A stretch of 45,399 bases of DNA from the NCBI GenBank assembly GCA_001829185.1, contig MIAR01000016.1, positions 1 to 45,399 on the forward strand. Reading direction: 5' to 3'. A program made the translations under genes and the position numbers. Within the stretch, counting starts at the first letter, position 1, and every line of letters begins with the position of its first letter. This stretch comes from Spirochaetes bacterium GWB1_60_80 (GTDB lineage Bacteria; Spirochaetota; Spirochaetia; Treponematales; UBA12059). A model generated the notes under the pieces. It was not told the DNA's origin. It saw only the letters and a program-made list of their open reading frames with translations, and searched no databases. Positions 39,067 through 45,399 of this stretch are shown here, in pieces.

Positions 39067-40035
39067 ATGACCACCATCAGCCATCCTGTCGACCAGGCGG
39101 CCAACCTGCCCAGCCGCCTGCGCCAGCTATTCAGCGGCGACCTGAACCCCATCCCGGTCCAGTACGACGAGCCGCTAGCCGGCCACACTACTCTGCGCAT
39201 CGGCGGACCGGCCGACGCCTTTGCCAGCCCGGCCTCAATCCTGGAACTCAAGCGGCTGCTGCGGGCCGCCCGGGCCGCCGAACTGCCGCTGACCATCCTG
39301 GGCGGCGGCGCCAACGTGCTGGTGGGCGACAGGGGTATCCGCGGGCTAGTGGTGGCTACTGGCCGCTTGCGGCGGCGCATCAGATTGGCCGACGACAGCC
39401 TGTACGCCGGCGCCGGCCTGGCCGCCGACCAACTCTGCCAGTGGGCGGCCGACGAGGGTCGCGCTGGCCTCGAATTCCTGTCCGGTTTGCCCGGCTCGGT
39501 TGGCGGCGCGGTCTTTATGAACGCCCGCTGCTACGAATGCGAGCTGGCCGACGTGATCAGCGCCGTCGACTACTTGGCGCCGGACCTGACCGTCTGCGAC
39601 AACCTGGCCATTGACCGTAGCCAGTGGGCTTACAAGCGGACGCCCTTCATGCCCGGCGGCAGTCTGGCTGGCGCTATCATCCTGGGCGCCCGCTTCACGA
39701 CCAGCGCGGCCGACGGCCCAGCCAGCCGGGCGCGCATGCTAGAACTGCGGGCTGACCGGGTGGCCAAGGGCCACTTCGACTACCCCTCGGCCGGCTCGCT
39801 CTTCAAGAACGACCGGTCCTTCGGCCGGCCGACCGGCGCCATCCTCGATGAGCTGGGCTTCCGCGGCCGGCGCATCGGCGACGCCATGGTGTCGCCCAAG
39901 CACGCCAACATTTTCGTCAACGCCGGCCAGGCCAGCGCCGCCGACATGCTGCGGCTGATCGAGGAGGCCCAAGCGGCCGCCCGGCTGGCCTTCGGCATCG
40001 AGCTGGAGCCGGAGGTAATCCGCCTCGGCGAATAA
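39067..40035 (+). CDS. murB: UDP-N-acetylenolpyruvoylglucosamine reductase
   Basis: 322 residues. FAD-binding LGGGANVLVGDRGIRGLVV, GLEFLSGLPGSVGGAVFMNA, the active-site Ser block YPSAGSLFKN and the terminal Glu in LEPEVIRLG are present. It reduces UDP-GlcNAc-enolpyruvate to UDP-MurNAc with NADPH, step two of peptidoglycan precursor synthesis in the cytoplasm. No other mur genes are near. It has no clear Shine-Dalgarno and follows a terminator closely, so it may be leaderless too (TACCAT box 6 nt before ATG, weak). Confidence 0.94.
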   Translation: MTTISHPVDQAANLPSRLRQLFSGDLNPIPVQYDEPLAGHTTLRIGGPADAFASPASILELKRLLRAARAAELPLTILGGGANVLVGDRGIRGLVVATGRLRRRIRLADDSLYAGAGLAADQLCQWAADEGRAGLEFLSGLPGSVGGAVFMNARCYECELADVISAVDYLAPDLTVCDNLAIDRSQWAYKRTPFMPGGSLAGAIILGARFTTSAADGPASRARMLELRADRVAKGHFDYPSAGSLFKNDRSFGRPTGAILDELGFRGRRIGDAMVSPKHANIFVNAGQASAADMLRLIEEAQAAARLAFGIELEPEVIRLGE

Positions 40036-40094
40036 GTCTGCCGCCAGCGCGCAGTTTGCCAGTACTCGGTTTTGCCATTTTACTTTTTTTGACT

Positions 40095-40100
40095 TATACT
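40095..40100 (+). promoter_or_regulatory. -10 box of the antiporter gene, leaderless
   Basis: TATACT (40095-40100), 7 nt to ATG 40108; TTGCCA is a -35 candidate 16 nt upstream. Confidence 0.5.
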
Positions 40101-40107
40101 TCCCGAT

Positions 40108-42624
40108 ATGGGTATCGTGCCGCTACTCCTGGCTTGCCTGATTTTCCTCGCCGTCCGCAGCCTGGCCCGCCTGAGCGCCCGTTTCACCGGCGCCGGCTAC
40201 AAGGCCGTGTTGCTGGCCGGCGGCGTGCTGGCGGCCGCGCTGTCCCGCGCGCTTGTAGCCGGCGGCCAAGTCCCTAGCCTGGTGGCCAGCCTGGATCTGC
40301 TGGCCGCGCCAACCAGCGGCGCGACCCTAACGGGCGGCGTTTTTCTGGAACTGGCCACGGCCTGGCTCTTCCTGATGCTGGCTCTGGGCAGCGGCCCGGC
40401 CCGGCTGCTGACCAAACCCAGCCTGGCCGGCGCCGACCGCCCGCGCGACGTCCTACCTTTCCTGGCGGCCGGCTTGTTGGCCATCGCCGGCGGCGGCCTC
40501 CACGGCGCCTGGCTGCTGGACGGCAGTTGGCAAGCCGCGACCGTCCTCCGGACCGTGCCGCTCTTCGCCTTGTTGCTGGCCGCCGGCAGTCGGCGGCAAC
40601 CAGCCAGCGCCGTCCTACTGCTGATGCTGCCGCTGACCCTGTTCTTCTTCCAACCAGACGGCTTAGTCTGGTCCGGCCAATCCTGGCCCGGCCAATCCTG
40701 GCCCGGCCAATCCTGGCCCGGCCTGCTCTGGCCCAGTCTGCCGCTTTTCCTGGCGGCCGGGCTGGCCAGCTTCCTGGCGGCCACCTGGCTGAAGCCGGCC
40801 AACGGCGGCGACCTGCAACGCCTCTACCTGCCGGACGCCCTGCTGCTATTGTCCTTGGCCTGCCTGACCGGTGGCCTGGCCTGCGGCTTGCCCGCGCCGG
40901 CCGCAGGCTTTCTGGCTGGGCTGACGCTCAGCCTGGGCGGCCGCGACAACCAGGCTATCAAGTCGCGTTATAAATTACTCACTGAATTAGCCTGCGACGC
41001 CCTGGCCTTTGCCATTGGCCTCGGCCTAACCTGGCCGCTAAACACCGATCAGCTTAGCCACATCGGCGGCATCCTAGGCTGGCTGCTGCTGCCGGCCCTG
41101 CCAGCTTTGCTGATGCCGCGGCTGCGCCGTTACCGGGCCTGGCAGTTCGTGCTGCGCTTGCCGTCGCAGGCGCCGGCCTGGGCGCTGGCCGCCTGGGCCG
41201 GCCAACGCGGCTGGCTGCCGGAAGCCCTCCTCTGGAGCCTGGCCCTGGCCAGCCTGCTGTCCAGCCTAGCGCCGGGCAAACAGGAGAAGGCGCTGGCTGG
41301 CGCCGCCGGCGGCGAGGCCAGCGACGCGCTCAAGGTACTGGTTGGCCTTGTGGACCCGACGGCCAGCGCCACACTGGTGCAGCTGGCCGCCCGCATCAGC
41401 CAGAGCTCGCTGCCGGCCGCCGCCCAGGAACGCAGCCCAACCGTCCACGCCGTCTGCGTGGCCGAAGGCCCAACCGGCCCGCAGACGGCCAGCTCGGCCG
41501 AGGACCTACTGGTGCGCAGCGTGGCCGCGGCCAGCCAGGAAGGCATCCGCCTGATTCCGGTCTTCAACAGCGCCAACTCGCCGGCCTCCGGGCTGCTACG
41601 TAACGCCGCCGAGGTCAACGCCGACGCCATCGTCATCGGCTGGCCGCGCGGCCACAAGGATCCGTCCGCGCCCTCGGTCCGCGACCAGCTACTAGCCGAA
41701 TCACGCGCCTTGCTGGCCAGCGTCCGCAACCCGGCGGCCTTCCGCACCTGCCGGCGCGTCTTCCTGATCGTGCCGCCGAACTGCGCCGGCATGGACGGCT
41801 TCCGGCAGGCCATGCAGGCTGCCGGCAGCCTGCGCGAGCAACCCGCCCACGCCTGGACCGGCGTGCCGGCCATGGAGCTACTGACCTTGAGCGGCGAGGC
41901 TGCCGCCATCCGGGCCGTCTGTCCGGAAGCGGTCCTGAAATACCGCCTGCTGGAACTGCCCAACTGGCGCGACATCGAGCGCCACATCAACCAGTTCAGC
42001 CGCCGCAACAGCGCCATCATCCTGGTTAGCCGGCGGCCGGACGACCACGACTGGCATCCCTACCTGAGCCAGCTGGCCGACGAACTGGCCAAAAGCCAGG
42101 CCGACAAGGCCCTGGCCGTGGTCTACCCGTCGGCCGCCAAACCGCCAGCGCCGGCCAGTTTGGACACTTCCCCGACCGAGACCAACGCCGAACAACTGCC
42201 CGACCTGGTCATCCGGGCGCGGGAACAAAACCGCATCCGGGTGGGTATGGACGAGACGGCCCTGGTCGACGCCATCCACCAGCTGACGGCCTCGCTCTTC
42301 CCGGGCAGCCGCGTTACCGCCCGCCGCCTGGCCGGCGAATTCTTCGACAGCGCCCGCAAGGCGCCCATCGAGCTGGAGCCGGGTATGATCCTGCTGCACG
42401 CCCACGTCGACGGCATCAAGGAGCCCAGCCTGGCCATCGGCTCCAGCCAGGCCGGCTGGAAACTAGTCGCCCTGCAGTTCCCGGTCAACATCGTCATCGT
42501 GCTCTGCTCGCCGCTAGGCGCTTCGCCCCAGGTGCACCTGGAAGCGCTCACCCTAATAGCCCAGGCGCTCAAGAACCGCGCCTTCCTGGACAGCCTGCTG
42601 GCCAAGGACGGCTTCGAGCCCTGA
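40108..42624 (+). CDS. Cation:proton antiporter-like membrane protein fused to USP-like and PTS EIIA domains
   Basis: 838 residues. Residues 1-~395 form about 12 hydrophobic segments resembling a CPA-type Na+/H+ exchanger core, though diverged. Residues ~405-690 contain one or two universal-stress-protein-like modules (KVLVGLVDPTASATLVQLA; EGIRLIPVFNSANSPASGLLRNAAEVNADAIVIGWPRG). The last ~130 residues are a fructose/nitrogen-type EIIA domain with active-site His in LLHAHVDGIKEPSLAIG. Membrane antiporters with USP and EIIA tails are known, and the tail probably tunes transport by phosphorylation or nucleotide binding. No EI or HPr gene is in the window. The ligand is unknown. A 15-bp repeat extends a loop at ~188-206. 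Confidence 0.78.
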   Translation: MGIVPLLLACLIFLAVRSLARLSARFTGAGYKAVLLAGGVLAAALSRALVAGGQVPSLVASLDLLAAPTSGATLTGGVFLELATAWLFLMLALGSGPARLLTKPSLAGADRPRDVLPFLAAGLLAIAGGGLHGAWLLDGSWQAATVLRTVPLFALLLAAGSRRQPASAVLLLMLPLTLFFFQPDGLVWSGQSWPGQSWPGQSWPGLLWPSLPLFLAAGLASFLAATWLKPANGGDLQRLYLPDALLLLSLACLTGGLACGLPAPAAGFLAGLTLSLGGRDNQAIKSRYKLLTELACDALAFAIGLGLTWPLNTDQLSHIGGILGWLLLPALPALLMPRLRRYRAWQFVLRLPSQAPAWALAAWAGQRGWLPEALLWSLALASLLSSLAPGKQEKALAGAAGGEASDALKVLVGLVDPTASATLVQLAARISQSSLPAAAQERSPTVHAVCVAEGPTGPQTASSAEDLLVRSVAAASQEGIRLIPVFNSANSPASGLLRNAAEVNADAIVIGWPRGHKDPSAPSVRDQLLAESRALLASVRNPAAFRTCRRVFLIVPPNCAGMDGFRQAMQAAGSLREQPAHAWTGVPAMELLTLSGEAAAIRAVCPEAVLKYRLLELPNWRDIERHINQFSRRNSAIILVSRRPDDHDWHPYLSQLADELAKSQADKALAVVYPSAAKPPAPASLDTSPTETNAEQLPDLVIRAREQNRIRVGMDETALVDAIHQLTASLFPGSRVTARRLAGEFFDSARKAPIELEPGMILLHAHVDGIKEPSLAIGSSQAGWKLVALQFPVNIVIVLCSPLGASPQVHLEALTLIAQALKNRAFLDSLLAKDGFEP
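40666..40725 (+). repeat. 15-bp tandem repeat in the antiporter gene
   Basis: Four 15-bp units (40666-40680, 40681-40695, 40696-40710, 40711-40725; core tcctggcccggccaa) encode WSGQSWPGQSWPGQSWPG in a loop between membrane segments. The middle two units are identical; the first and last differ at a few bases. It is in frame. Confidence 0.85.
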
Positions 42625-42720
42625 GCCCGGAAGTACCGCTTGGAGCGTCCGGCCAGCGCCACGGTAAAAATTCCTACCGCTTCAGGCTTGCAATTCCAGC
42701 CCCCAGCCTGTAAGGTATAT

Positions 42721-42848
42721 CAGGTTGATGAAAAAGTTGGTTACTTTCTCATCAACCTTGACAATTCCTCGCACACCTTGCGGTATGCTATGTAATTGTG
42801 GTAATTTCGGAAGTGTTAAAAAGCCGCATTCGCGTTTTTCAACACCTT
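42721..42848 (-). mobile_element. MITE-like palindromic element, copy 4, degenerate
   Basis: It begins CAGGTTGATGAAAAAG like copy 2 and ends in TTTTTCAACACC..., with many substitutions (GATG for GTTG, ACACCTTGCGG in the centre) and no clean 4-bp flanks. It lies between the antiporter and deoD genes, both plus strand. It looks like an older insertion. Confidence 0.65.
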
Positions 42849-42878
42849 TAATAGACTAGAATTCTGAAAGGAGCCTCC

Positions 42879-43586
42879 ATGAGCATACATATCGAAGCCG
42901 CGCCGGGCGCGATCGCCGAAGCCATCCTGCTGCCGGGCGACCCGTTGCGGGCCAAGTTCATAGCCGAGAATTACCTGGAGAAGCCGGAACAGTTCAACCG
43001 GGTGCGCAATATGTTCGGCTACACCGGCACCTATAAAGGCAAACGCGTCTCGGTGATGGGTACCGGCATGGGCATGCCGTCGCACTCCATCTACGTGCAC
43101 GAACTGCTACAGGACTACAAGGTCAAGAAACTGATCCGCGTTGGTACCTGCGGCAGCCTCCAGGCCGACGTCAAGATCCGCGACGTCATCCTGGCCACCG
43201 CTGCCAGCACCAACTCCAACGTCAACCGCATTCGCTTCAGCGGCATGGACTACGCGCCGGCCGCAGATTTCGGCCTCTTGGAAACAGCCTGGCGCCTGAG
43301 CCAGGAGAAAAACCTGCCCGCCCGGGCCGGCACCATCATCTCCAGCGACATGTTCTACACCGAAGATCCGGACGAGTGGAAGCTGTGGGCCAAATTCGGC
43401 GTACTGGGCGTGGAAATGGAGACGGCCGAGCTGTACACCATCGCCGCCAAGTTCCGGGCGCAGGCCCTGGCCATCCTGACGGTCAGTGACAGTTTGGTAA
43501 CGCACGAAGCCACCAAGGCCGATGAGCGCGAGAAGACCTTCCGCGCCATGGCCGAGCTGGGTTTGGAGACGATCATCGCCGATTGA
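42879..43586 (+). CDS. deoD: Purine-nucleoside phosphorylase, DeoD type
   Basis: 235 residues, standard for the hexameric enzyme. Motifs: [16 protein letters not shown] (phosphate), [39 protein letters not shown], and [16 protein letters not shown] with the catalytic Asp. It splits purine (deoxy)nucleosides with phosphate for salvage. AAGGAG lies 7 nt before ATG 42879. Repeat copy 4 ends about 30 nt upstream. Confidence 0.95.
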   Translation: MSIHIEAAPGAIAEAILLPGDPLRAKFIAENYLEKPEQFNRVRNMFGYTGTYKGKRVSVMGTGMGMPSHSIYVHELLQDYKVKKLIRVGTCGSLQADVKIRDVILATAASTNSNVNRIRFSGMDYAPAADFGLLETAWRLSQEKNLPARAGTIISSDMFYTEDPDEWKLWAKFGVLGVEMETAELYTIAAKFRAQALAILTVSDSLVTHEATKADEREKTFRAMAELGLETIIAD

Positions 43587-43592
43587 AGCCGG

Positions 43593-43967
43593 CTACTGGA
43601 TCGGGAAGGACGCGTTGGCCGCTGGCTGACGCGTTTTTTTGGGCCGCCAACGCCGGGCGAAGGCGTGCAGCCGCCGCCAGGTCAGGATAGTCAGGCCGGC
43701 GGCCAGAGCCATCAGCAGCAGCAGGCAGAAGCCAGCGCCGGATAGTTTTACTAAAGGGGCCACAACTAGCCCCCAGGCAAACAGCAGGCCGAAAAAGTAG
43801 GCGGCGCAGAGCGTGGCGCAGCACAACGCCGCCAGCAGGCCACCGGCCAGGCGGCCGGCCCAGCGCCACCAACCAAACGGGCCAACCACCGTCGCCGGGT
43901 CAGCTGCGCCAGTCAGGCGGGCAGACTCAAGCCTCGGACGTCGCACTGCCCGATTTCTTGGCGGCAT
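43593..43967 (-). CDS. Small hypothetical membrane protein
   Basis: Up to 124 residues; not recognised. Two hydrophobic segments (GRLAGGLLAALCCATLCAAYFFGLLFAWGLVVAPL; GAGFCLLLLMALAAGLTIL) are followed by a basic C-terminal tail. The ATG at 43967 overlaps the lspA end by 41 bp; a GTG about 25 residues in would remove the overlap. It could be coupled to lspA. It is also possible that it is not expressed. Confidence 0.45.
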   Translation of the reverse strand: MPPRNRAVRRPRLESARLTGAADPATVVGPFGWWRWAGRLAGGLLAALCCATLCAAYFFGLLFAWGLVVAPLVKLSGAGFCLLLLMALAAGLTILTWRRLHAFARRWRPKKTRQPAANASFPIQ

Positions 43968-44457
43968 GGAGACTGGTCAACAGGATCAGGAGACCGCCCA
44001 CCACCACCGCCGTGTCGGCCACGTTGAAGGTCGGCCAGCGTTCCATACCGAATAAGCCGAAGATCCGGAACGACAGGAAGTCGATGACGCCCTCCGGCCG
44101 GAAGACGCGGTCGATCAGGTTGCCCAAGCCGCCGCCCAGAATGGAGCAGAGCGCCCAGCGCTGCACTCGCGTGAATTCCGTAGTTTTGAAGTAATAGGCC
44201 ACCAGGATGACCAGCATGACCAGCGGCAGGGCGACGAAGACCAGCAGCCGCAGCAGCCCGCTGATATCGGCGCCCATGCTGAAGGCGATGCCGGTATTCT
44301 TCTGGTGCACCAGCAGGAAAAAGTCCTGCAGCCGATCCACCGGCATGCCGTATTCGACGAATTTGACCACCAGGTACTTGGTCAGCTGGTCTAGGACGAG
44401 AATCAGCCCGGTCAGCGAGAATGGCAACAGGTACGTTTTAAGCTCCGCTCTTTGCAC
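43927..44457 (-). CDS. lspA: Signal peptidase II (LspA), copy 2
   Basis: 176 residues, four membrane segments. Family residues: D23 (VLDQLTKY), N54 (HQKNTGIAFS), NLIDRVFRPEGVIDF with catalytic D126, and FNVADTAVV with catalytic D148. This copy is closer to the textbook LspA pattern than copy 1 at 8618. GTG 44457 with GGGGAGG upstream is the start. Confidence 0.93.
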   Translation of the reverse strand: MQRAELKTYLLPFSLTGLILVLDQLTKYLVVKFVEYGMPVDRLQDFFLLVHQKNTGIAFSMGADISGLLRLLVFVALPLVMLVILVAYYFKTTEFTRVQRWALCSILGGGLGNLIDRVFRPEGVIDFLSFRIFGLFGMERWPTFNVADTAVVVGGLLILLTSLHAAKKSGSATSEA

Positions 44458-44504
44458 AAAGGCCTCCCCAAAAAAATGTAGTGACGAGTCAGGACAGCCG
44501 CCAA

Positions 44505-45266
44505 CTATAAACCGGTCGGGCAGTCCACGAAAAACGTTTCCAGGCCCAACTCGCGGCAGGCTTGTTCGGCCACCGCCCGTACGCCGTGCACTTCGGTGCC
44601 GTAATGGCCGGCCGACAGCATGTTGATGCCGGCTTCACGGACGGCGTGGTATAGGGCATGGCTGGTTTCGCCGGTGATATAGGCGTCCAGGCGTTGCTCG
44701 ATGGCCTGGGCCACATCCTCGGCCGCGCCGCCGGAGATGACACCCACCGTACTGATGGCCTTTGGGCCAAAAGGCAGCACCGACAGCGGCCGGCTACCAT
44801 CGGGCAGGACACGGCGCTGCAGTTCCTCGAGACTGACCGGCTTGGCCAGCCGACCCTTACAGCCGATCAAGACGCGATGATACTCGCCAAACGGTTCCAC
44901 CGCCTCCAGGCCGACCAGGCGGGCCAGGACGGCGTTGTTGCCGAGTACCGGATGGGCGTCCAGCGGCAGGTGACAGGCGTACAGGCCCATCCCGGCGGCC
45001 AACAATGCGCCAACCCGCTTGAACAGCGGCCCGGTCAGGCGCTCACGCTTGCCCCAAAACAAGCCGTGGTGCACGAACAGAAGCTGGGCGCCGCGCTCTT
45101 GAGCCCGCAGGATGGTTTCCAGACCGGCGTCGACGGCAAAGGCCACCGTGCGCAGCGGCGCCTCGTAGTCACCGACCTGTAAACCGTTGAGCGAGTCGTC
45201 GGCCAGCGTAAAGCGGTCAATGTCCAGCGCCTGGCGGGCCCAGGCGTCGAAGTCGCGGATATCCAT
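44505..45266 (-). CDS. NIF3-family dinuclear-metal protein (DUF34)
   Basis: 253 residues. NIF3 pattern: DSLNGLQVGD near the N-terminus, metal ligands in FVHHGLFW and CHLPLDAHP, GVISGGAAEDVAQAIEQRLDAYITGETSHALYHAVREAGINMLSAGHYGTEVHGV with final His and Glu ligands. The family is sometimes annotated as GTP cyclohydrolase I type 2, but its role is unsettled and a metal or nucleotide insertion role is discussed. ATG 45266 is preferred; an in-frame upstream start at 45323 lies within the promoter. Confidence 0.92.
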   Translation of the reverse strand: MDIRDFDAWARQALDIDRFTLADDSLNGLQVGDYEAPLRTVAFAVDAGLETILRAQERGAQLLFVHHGLFWGKRERLTGPLFKRVGALLAAGMGLYACHLPLDAHPVLGNNAVLARLVGLEAVEPFGEYHRVLIGCKGRLAKPVSLEELQRRVLPDGSRPLSVLPFGPKAISTVGVISGGAAEDVAQAIEQRLDAYITGETSHALYHAVREAGINMLSAGHYGTEVHGVRAVAEQACRELGLETFFVDCPTGL

Positions 45267-45276
45267 GGTGTGGACG

Positions 45277-45305
45277 AGTATACCGAAAGCACGGGCAGCC
45301 GGCAA
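45277..45305 (-). promoter_or_regulatory. Promoter of the NIF3-family gene, very short leader
   Basis: Minus strand: TTGCCG (45305-45300), 17-nt spacer, TATACT (45282-45277), 10 nt to ATG 45266, a leader of about 4 nt at most. Confidence 0.5.
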
Positions 45306-45399
45306 GACCGCGCATTGACTCATAATTAATCTAGCCGAAAAAAAGTGGTTGACTCATAAGTAAAATCTAGCCCTGTGAGTAGACTCTACCATGGGGTGA

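Noticed and set aside
45324-45399. A start of another gene at the right edge
   Set aside because: The ATG near 45391 runs into TGA after two codons; the edge sequence has a TTGACT box but no supportable frame.

Overview
The window is a GC-rich (roughly 60-65% by eye), gene-dense bacterial chromosome segment with about 41 protein genes, one tRNA-Leu, at least two families of short hairpin repeats and no intact insertion sequence, prophage or CRISPR. The best phylum guess is Spirochaetota. The M23 peptidase / bactofilin / YaaR-like (DUF327) / PSP1 cluster, the form of the M23 protein, and an envelope with many lipoproteins and two LspA paralogues all fit. This is an inference from gene content. 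No rRNA or other phylogenetic marker is present to settle it.

Left part (1-8.6 kb): the 3' end of a large Ig-like surface protein is convergent with a three-gene operon on the minus strand: a cysteine-rich MarR-type regulator, hgcA and hgcB. HgcA carries the diagnostic cap-helix motif NVWCAAGKGSFGT and HgcB the two 4Fe-4S motifs plus a C-terminal Cys-Cys, so the organism is predicted to methylate mercury. Divergent from the operon is a GH114-type lipoprotein. A CHASE-GGDEF cyclase, a MATE transporter and an unassigned lipoprotein follow.

Middle (8.6-20.7 kb): lspA copy 1; a 5-oxoprolinase operon with pxpB and pxpC fused; a solitary LivJ-type binding lipoprotein; a lower-GC islet with a HAD hydrolase beside tRNA-Leu(CAG); an orphan hybrid-sensing histidine kinase; the M23-bactofilin-YaaR-PSP1 cluster; and a metallo-beta-lactamase-fold hydrolase.

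Right (20.8-45.4 kb): htpG, a PAP2-like membrane protein, malic enzyme, zwf, and a tight five-gene operon (SPFH membrane protein, small ribbon-helix-helix protein, alpha/beta-hydrolase lipoprotein, ABC-2 ATPase and permease) behind a palindromic operator. Then come an RNase D-like exonuclease, an RRM protein, rny, an RluA-type pseudouridine synthase, DUF432-mscS, a cNMP-binding protein, murB, an antiporter-USP-EIIA fusion, deoD, lspA copy 2 and a NIF3-family protein.

Two signals cut across the window. First, many first-of-operon genes have a good -10 box ending only 5-10 nt before the start codon and no Shine-Dalgarno, so leaderless mRNAs look common. Internal operon genes do have Shine-Dalgarno sequences. 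Second, a 128-129 bp palindromic MITE-like element occurs four times, three copies with clean 4-bp CTAG or TTAA flanks, always between genes.
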